From an uncultured Oscillospiraceae bacterium (GTDB lineage: Bacteria > Bacillota > Clostridia > Oscillospirales > Ruminococcaceae), in assembly GCA_934454435.1 (NCBI GenBank), contig CAKSGA010000023.1, positions 1-23,829 on the forward strand: a DNA stretch of 23,829 bases, given 5' to 3'. The translations under genes and the position numbers were made by a program. Below the pieces are notes generated by a model, which saw only the letters and a list, made by a program, of their open reading frames with translations, had not been told where the DNA came from and made no database searches. Of this stretch, positions 21,758-23,829 are shown in pieces (position 1 is the first letter of the stretch; each line of letters starts with the position of its first letter).

Positions 21758-22954
21758 TTAATCTCTGCTGTAGAGATCCCTTGTGTAGACCTTTTCCCTG
21801 ACGTCCTGGAGCTCGCTGCTCATACGGTTGGCAACGATCATGTCGGAGCGCTTCTTGAATTCGTCAAAGTCCCCGCAGACTTCGTAGTCGAAGAATTTCT
21901 GACCGGGTTTCAGGGTGGGTTCGTAGATGATAACGGATATGCCTTTCTGGCTGAGCCGCTTCATTATGCCCTGAATGGAGCTCTGGCGGAAGTTGTCAGA
22001 GTTGGACTTCATTGTGAGCCTGAAGATACCGACCGTTTTGGGCTCCATGGAAGCTATGTGGTCTGCGATGTAGTCCTTGCGGGTCTTGTTGGCTGCAACG
22101 ATGGCACTGATTATATCGTTGGGAACGTCCGCATAGTTTGCAAGAAGCTGCTTTGTGTCCTTGGGCAGGCAGTAACCGCCGTAGCCGAAGCTCGGATTAT
22201 TATAGTGGGAGCCTATCCTCGGGTCAAGACCGACGCCGTCGATTATCTGGCGGGCGTTGAGTCCTTTCATCTCGGCGTAGGTGTCCAGTTCGTTGAAGTA
22301 AGCGACACGCAGTGCGAGGTAAGTGTTGCTGAACAGCTTGACCGCCTCAGCCTCGGTGGGATTGAGGTGAAGCGTGGGGATATCCTGCTTGATGGCGCCC
22401 TGCTGTAGCAGTTCTGCAAAGACGTTTGCACGCTCAACGGAGTCCGCCCATTCCTGGGGAGCGCCGACTATTATTCTGGAGGGGTAGAGGTTGTCATAAA
22501 GCGCCTGACCCTCCCGGAGAAACTCCGGTGAGAAGATAATGCGGTGGGCGTTCTCGTGGTACTTCTGGTGGAGTCCCTTTGTGAAGCCCACGGGTACGGT
22601 GGATTTTACCACGATAGTGCAGTTGTCGCTGACGGAAAGCACCTGGTCGATAACGCTCTCAACAGAGGAGGTGTCGAAGTAGTTCTTGTCGGCGTCATAG
22701 TTCGTGGGAGTTGCGATGATCACGATCTCCGCCGAAGTGTAGGCGGGACGCCAGTCGGTCGTGGCAGTGAGCGTGAGCGGCTTTTCTGCGAGGTATTTCT
22801 CGATGTATTCATCGGCGATAGGCGATTTTCTGGAATTCAGCAGCTCCACCTTTTCCGGAACTATGTCCACGGCGGTGACTTCGTTATGCTGGGCGAGAAG
22901 CACAGCCATTGAAAGTCCTACGTAACCTGTTCCCGCAACAGTTATTTTCATCAT
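21758..22954 (-). CDS. ugd: UDP-glucose 6-dehydrogenase
   Basis: This enzyme of about 398 residues oxidises UDP-glucose twice with NAD to UDP-glucuronate, a precursor for capsule, exopolysaccharide or cell-wall glycans. The Rossmann start is [20 protein letters not shown], with ATPTNYD and [10 protein letters not shown] in the N-domain. The catalytic Cys is in [15 protein letters not shown] at about 262, almost the position of Cys260 in the Streptococcus pyogenes enzyme. The length is that of the short bacterial class. Two adjacent ATGs (22954, 22951) lie 6 and 9 bases after GGGGG; upstream starts to 23011 are rejected. No capsule genes are adjacent. Confidence 0.94.
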   Translation of the reverse strand: MMKITVAGTGYVGLSMAVLLAQHNEVTAVDIVPEKVELLNSRKSPIADEYIEKYLAEKPLTLTATTDWRPAYTSAEIVIIATPTNYDADKNYFDTSSVESVIDQVLSVSDNCTIVVKSTVPVGFTKGLHQKYHENAHRIIFSPEFLREGQALYDNLYPSRIIVGAPQEWADSVERANVFAELLQQGAIKQDIPTLHLNPTEAEAVKLFSNTYLALRVAYFNELDTYAEMKGLNARQIIDGVGLDPRIGSHYNNPSFGYGGYCLPKDTKQLLANYADVPNDIISAIVAANKTRKDYIADHIASMEPKTVGIFRLTMKSNSDNFRQSSIQGIMKRLSQKGISVIIYEPTLKPGQKFFDYEVCGDFDEFKKRSDMIVANRMSSELQDVREKVYTRDLYSRD

Positions 22955-22990
22955 GGTTTTCCCCCTGATCATCTTTGTTTTTCTTTTTGC

Positions 22991-23038
22991 GTACCTGATG
23001 GTACAATGCATAATTCAACTATTATATTATAGTACCAT
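22991..23038. repeat. GTACC/GGTAC repeats around the ugd promoter
   Basis: GTACC-TGAT-GGTAC (22991-23004) is a small palindrome, and ATGGTAC (22998-23004) pairs with GTACCAT (23032-23038) across the -10 region. This spacing fits a repressor that could loop or pair over the promoter. Confidence 0.45.
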
Positions 23039-23054
23039 ATGCGAAAAATGTCAA
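23026..23054 (-). promoter_or_regulatory. Consensus sigma-A promoter of ugd
   Basis: On the minus strand, TTGACA (23054-23049), exactly 17 bases, then TATAAT (23031-23026): a perfect consensus promoter. A second overlapping TATAAT lies at 23026-23021. Confidence 0.88.
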
Positions 23055-23139
23055 GTGATGTATAATGTCCAGAGCGACAAATATTTTTCAGTATCATGGC
23101 GTAATTTTTACACTCTGACGCAAACTCGGCGCCTACCCC

Positions 23140-23168
23140 TTGATTTATCGGGGGAAATGGTGTATAAT
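23140..23168 (+). promoter_or_regulatory. Sigma-A promoter of prmA
   Basis: TTGATT (23140-23145), a 17-base spacer and TATAAT (23163-23168). The region between this and the ugd promoter (23055-23139) shows nothing else recognisable. Confidence 0.78.
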
Positions 23169-23214
23169 GTATCATGTACTATTGTGTGCAGTAATATTTG
23201 ACAGGAGAAAGAAT

Positions 23215-23829
23215 ATGGATAATTTTATTCAGGCGGATATTTATACCGCTTCCCAGGCGATAGACGGCATAACCGGAGCACTTCAGGACTACGGCATAAC
23301 AGGCTTCATCATCAGCGACAGCGCCGATTTCGAGAGCTTCCTCGCTGACAAGAACGCAAACTGGGACTATGTAGATGATGAACTCATGGGGCTCAGTAAG
23401 GTGGAGCCCCACATCACGATATACGTCCACGATAACGCCCAGGGCGCAGAAACGCTTGCAGCGATACGCTCTCTTATCGAGGGCTGGAAGCAGTCCGACA
23501 CGGACGGCTACTACGGCAATCTGCGTATGGAGCTTGCCAATGTCAAGGAAGAGGACTGGGCAAACAACTGGAAGAAGTATTACAAGCCTTTCCGTGTCGG
23601 TAAGACGCTGGTCATCAAGCCCTCCTGGGAGGACGTCACCCCCGCTCCCGGCGACAGGATCCTTGAGATCGACCCGGCTTCGACCTTTGGCACTGGCCAG
23701 CACCACACCACAAAGCTGGTCATGGAGGCCCTGGAGGGCGTTGTGAAGCCCGGCGACAAGGTGCTGGATCTCGGCTGCGGAAGCGGAATACTGTCGATAG
23801 CTTCCCTGCTGTTCGGCGCTGAGAAGGTC
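23215..23829 (+). CDS. prmA: Ribosomal protein L11 methyltransferase, 3'-truncated by window edge
   Basis: PrmA trimethylates ribosomal protein L11 using S-adenosylmethionine. The frame is open from ATG 23215 to the window end, 205 residues of an expected 300 to 320. The order of motifs is that of the family: an N-terminal substrate-recognition domain (about 1-90) ending in EDWANNWKKYYKPFRVGKTL, then VIKPSWEDV, DPASTFGTGQHHTTKLVME, and the SAM-binding motif I KVLDLGCGSGILSIASLLFG. AGGAG about seven bases before the ATG supports the start. It has its own promoter, divergent from ugd. The call is firm. Confidence 0.93.
   Translation, partial: MDNFIQADIYTASQAIDGITGALQDYGITGFIISDSADFESFLADKNANWDYVDDELMGLSKVEPHITIYVHDNAQGAETLAAIRSLIEGWKQSDTDGYYGNLRMELANVKEEDWANNWKKYYKPFRVGKTLVIKPSWEDVTPAPGDRILEIDPASTFGTGQHHTTKLVMEALEGVVKPGDKVLDLGCGSGILSIASLLFGAEKV

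Overview
The window reads as one stretch of a Gram-positive, Ruminococcus-like (Oscillospiraceae/Clostridia) chromosome. The evidence is moderate GC, strong GGAGG-type ribosome sites, near-consensus sigma-A promoters with 17-base spacers, an ECF-type vitamin transporter component, a DUF342/FapA-like protein, and intracellular glycoside hydrolases typical of fibre-degrading gut or rumen Firmicutes. The genus is inferred from gene content only. No tRNA, rRNA, CRISPR array, insertion sequence or prophage was seen.

Layout. Positions 1-1178 hold the 3' two thirds of an oleate hydratase gene. It converges, through a shared hairpin, on a minus-strand pair (lysophosphatidate-type acyltransferase plC-like, then a diacylglycerol-kinase-family lipid kinase), which makes this a small lipid block. 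Next come an AraC regulator fused to a GyrI-like domain, a decayed AraC tail, and a FapA-like DUF342 protein. From 5893 a carbohydrate block begins: an HD phosphohydrolase translationally coupled to a 1134-residue GH2 beta-galactosidase-type enzyme; a membrane-anchored NlpC/P60-fold protein that has lost its catalytic residues; a clan GH-A enzyme; a DUF11 protein on the minus strand; a GH26 mannanase-type enzyme; and a DUF4358 lipoprotein. None of the three glycosidases has a signal peptide, so they probably act on imported oligosaccharides. Two of these transcription units carry the same catabolite-type palindrome (core AAACGTTT).

Positions 15797-17091 hold an ECF transporter S component and a DUF3877 protein. 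The minus strand from 22954 down to 17126 carries UDP-glucose 6-dehydrogenase, a 951-residue soluble PAS hybrid histidine kinase, pyridoxal kinase and an EamA transporter. The last three are packed with a 2-3 base gap and an 8-base overlap, so they are almost certainly one transcript. The window closes with the 5' part of prmA (ribosomal protein L11 methyltransferase).

The least ordinary signals are: (a) three helically phased 11-base repeats in front of the catalytically dead NlpC/P60 protein; (b) the shared AAACGTTT operators; (c) a 59-base-offset echo of the C-terminal coding tail of the GH2 gene; (d) the kinase-pyridoxal kinase-EamA operon; and (e) the divergent clan GH-A enzyme. No clearly new multi-gene system is proven by the sequence alone.
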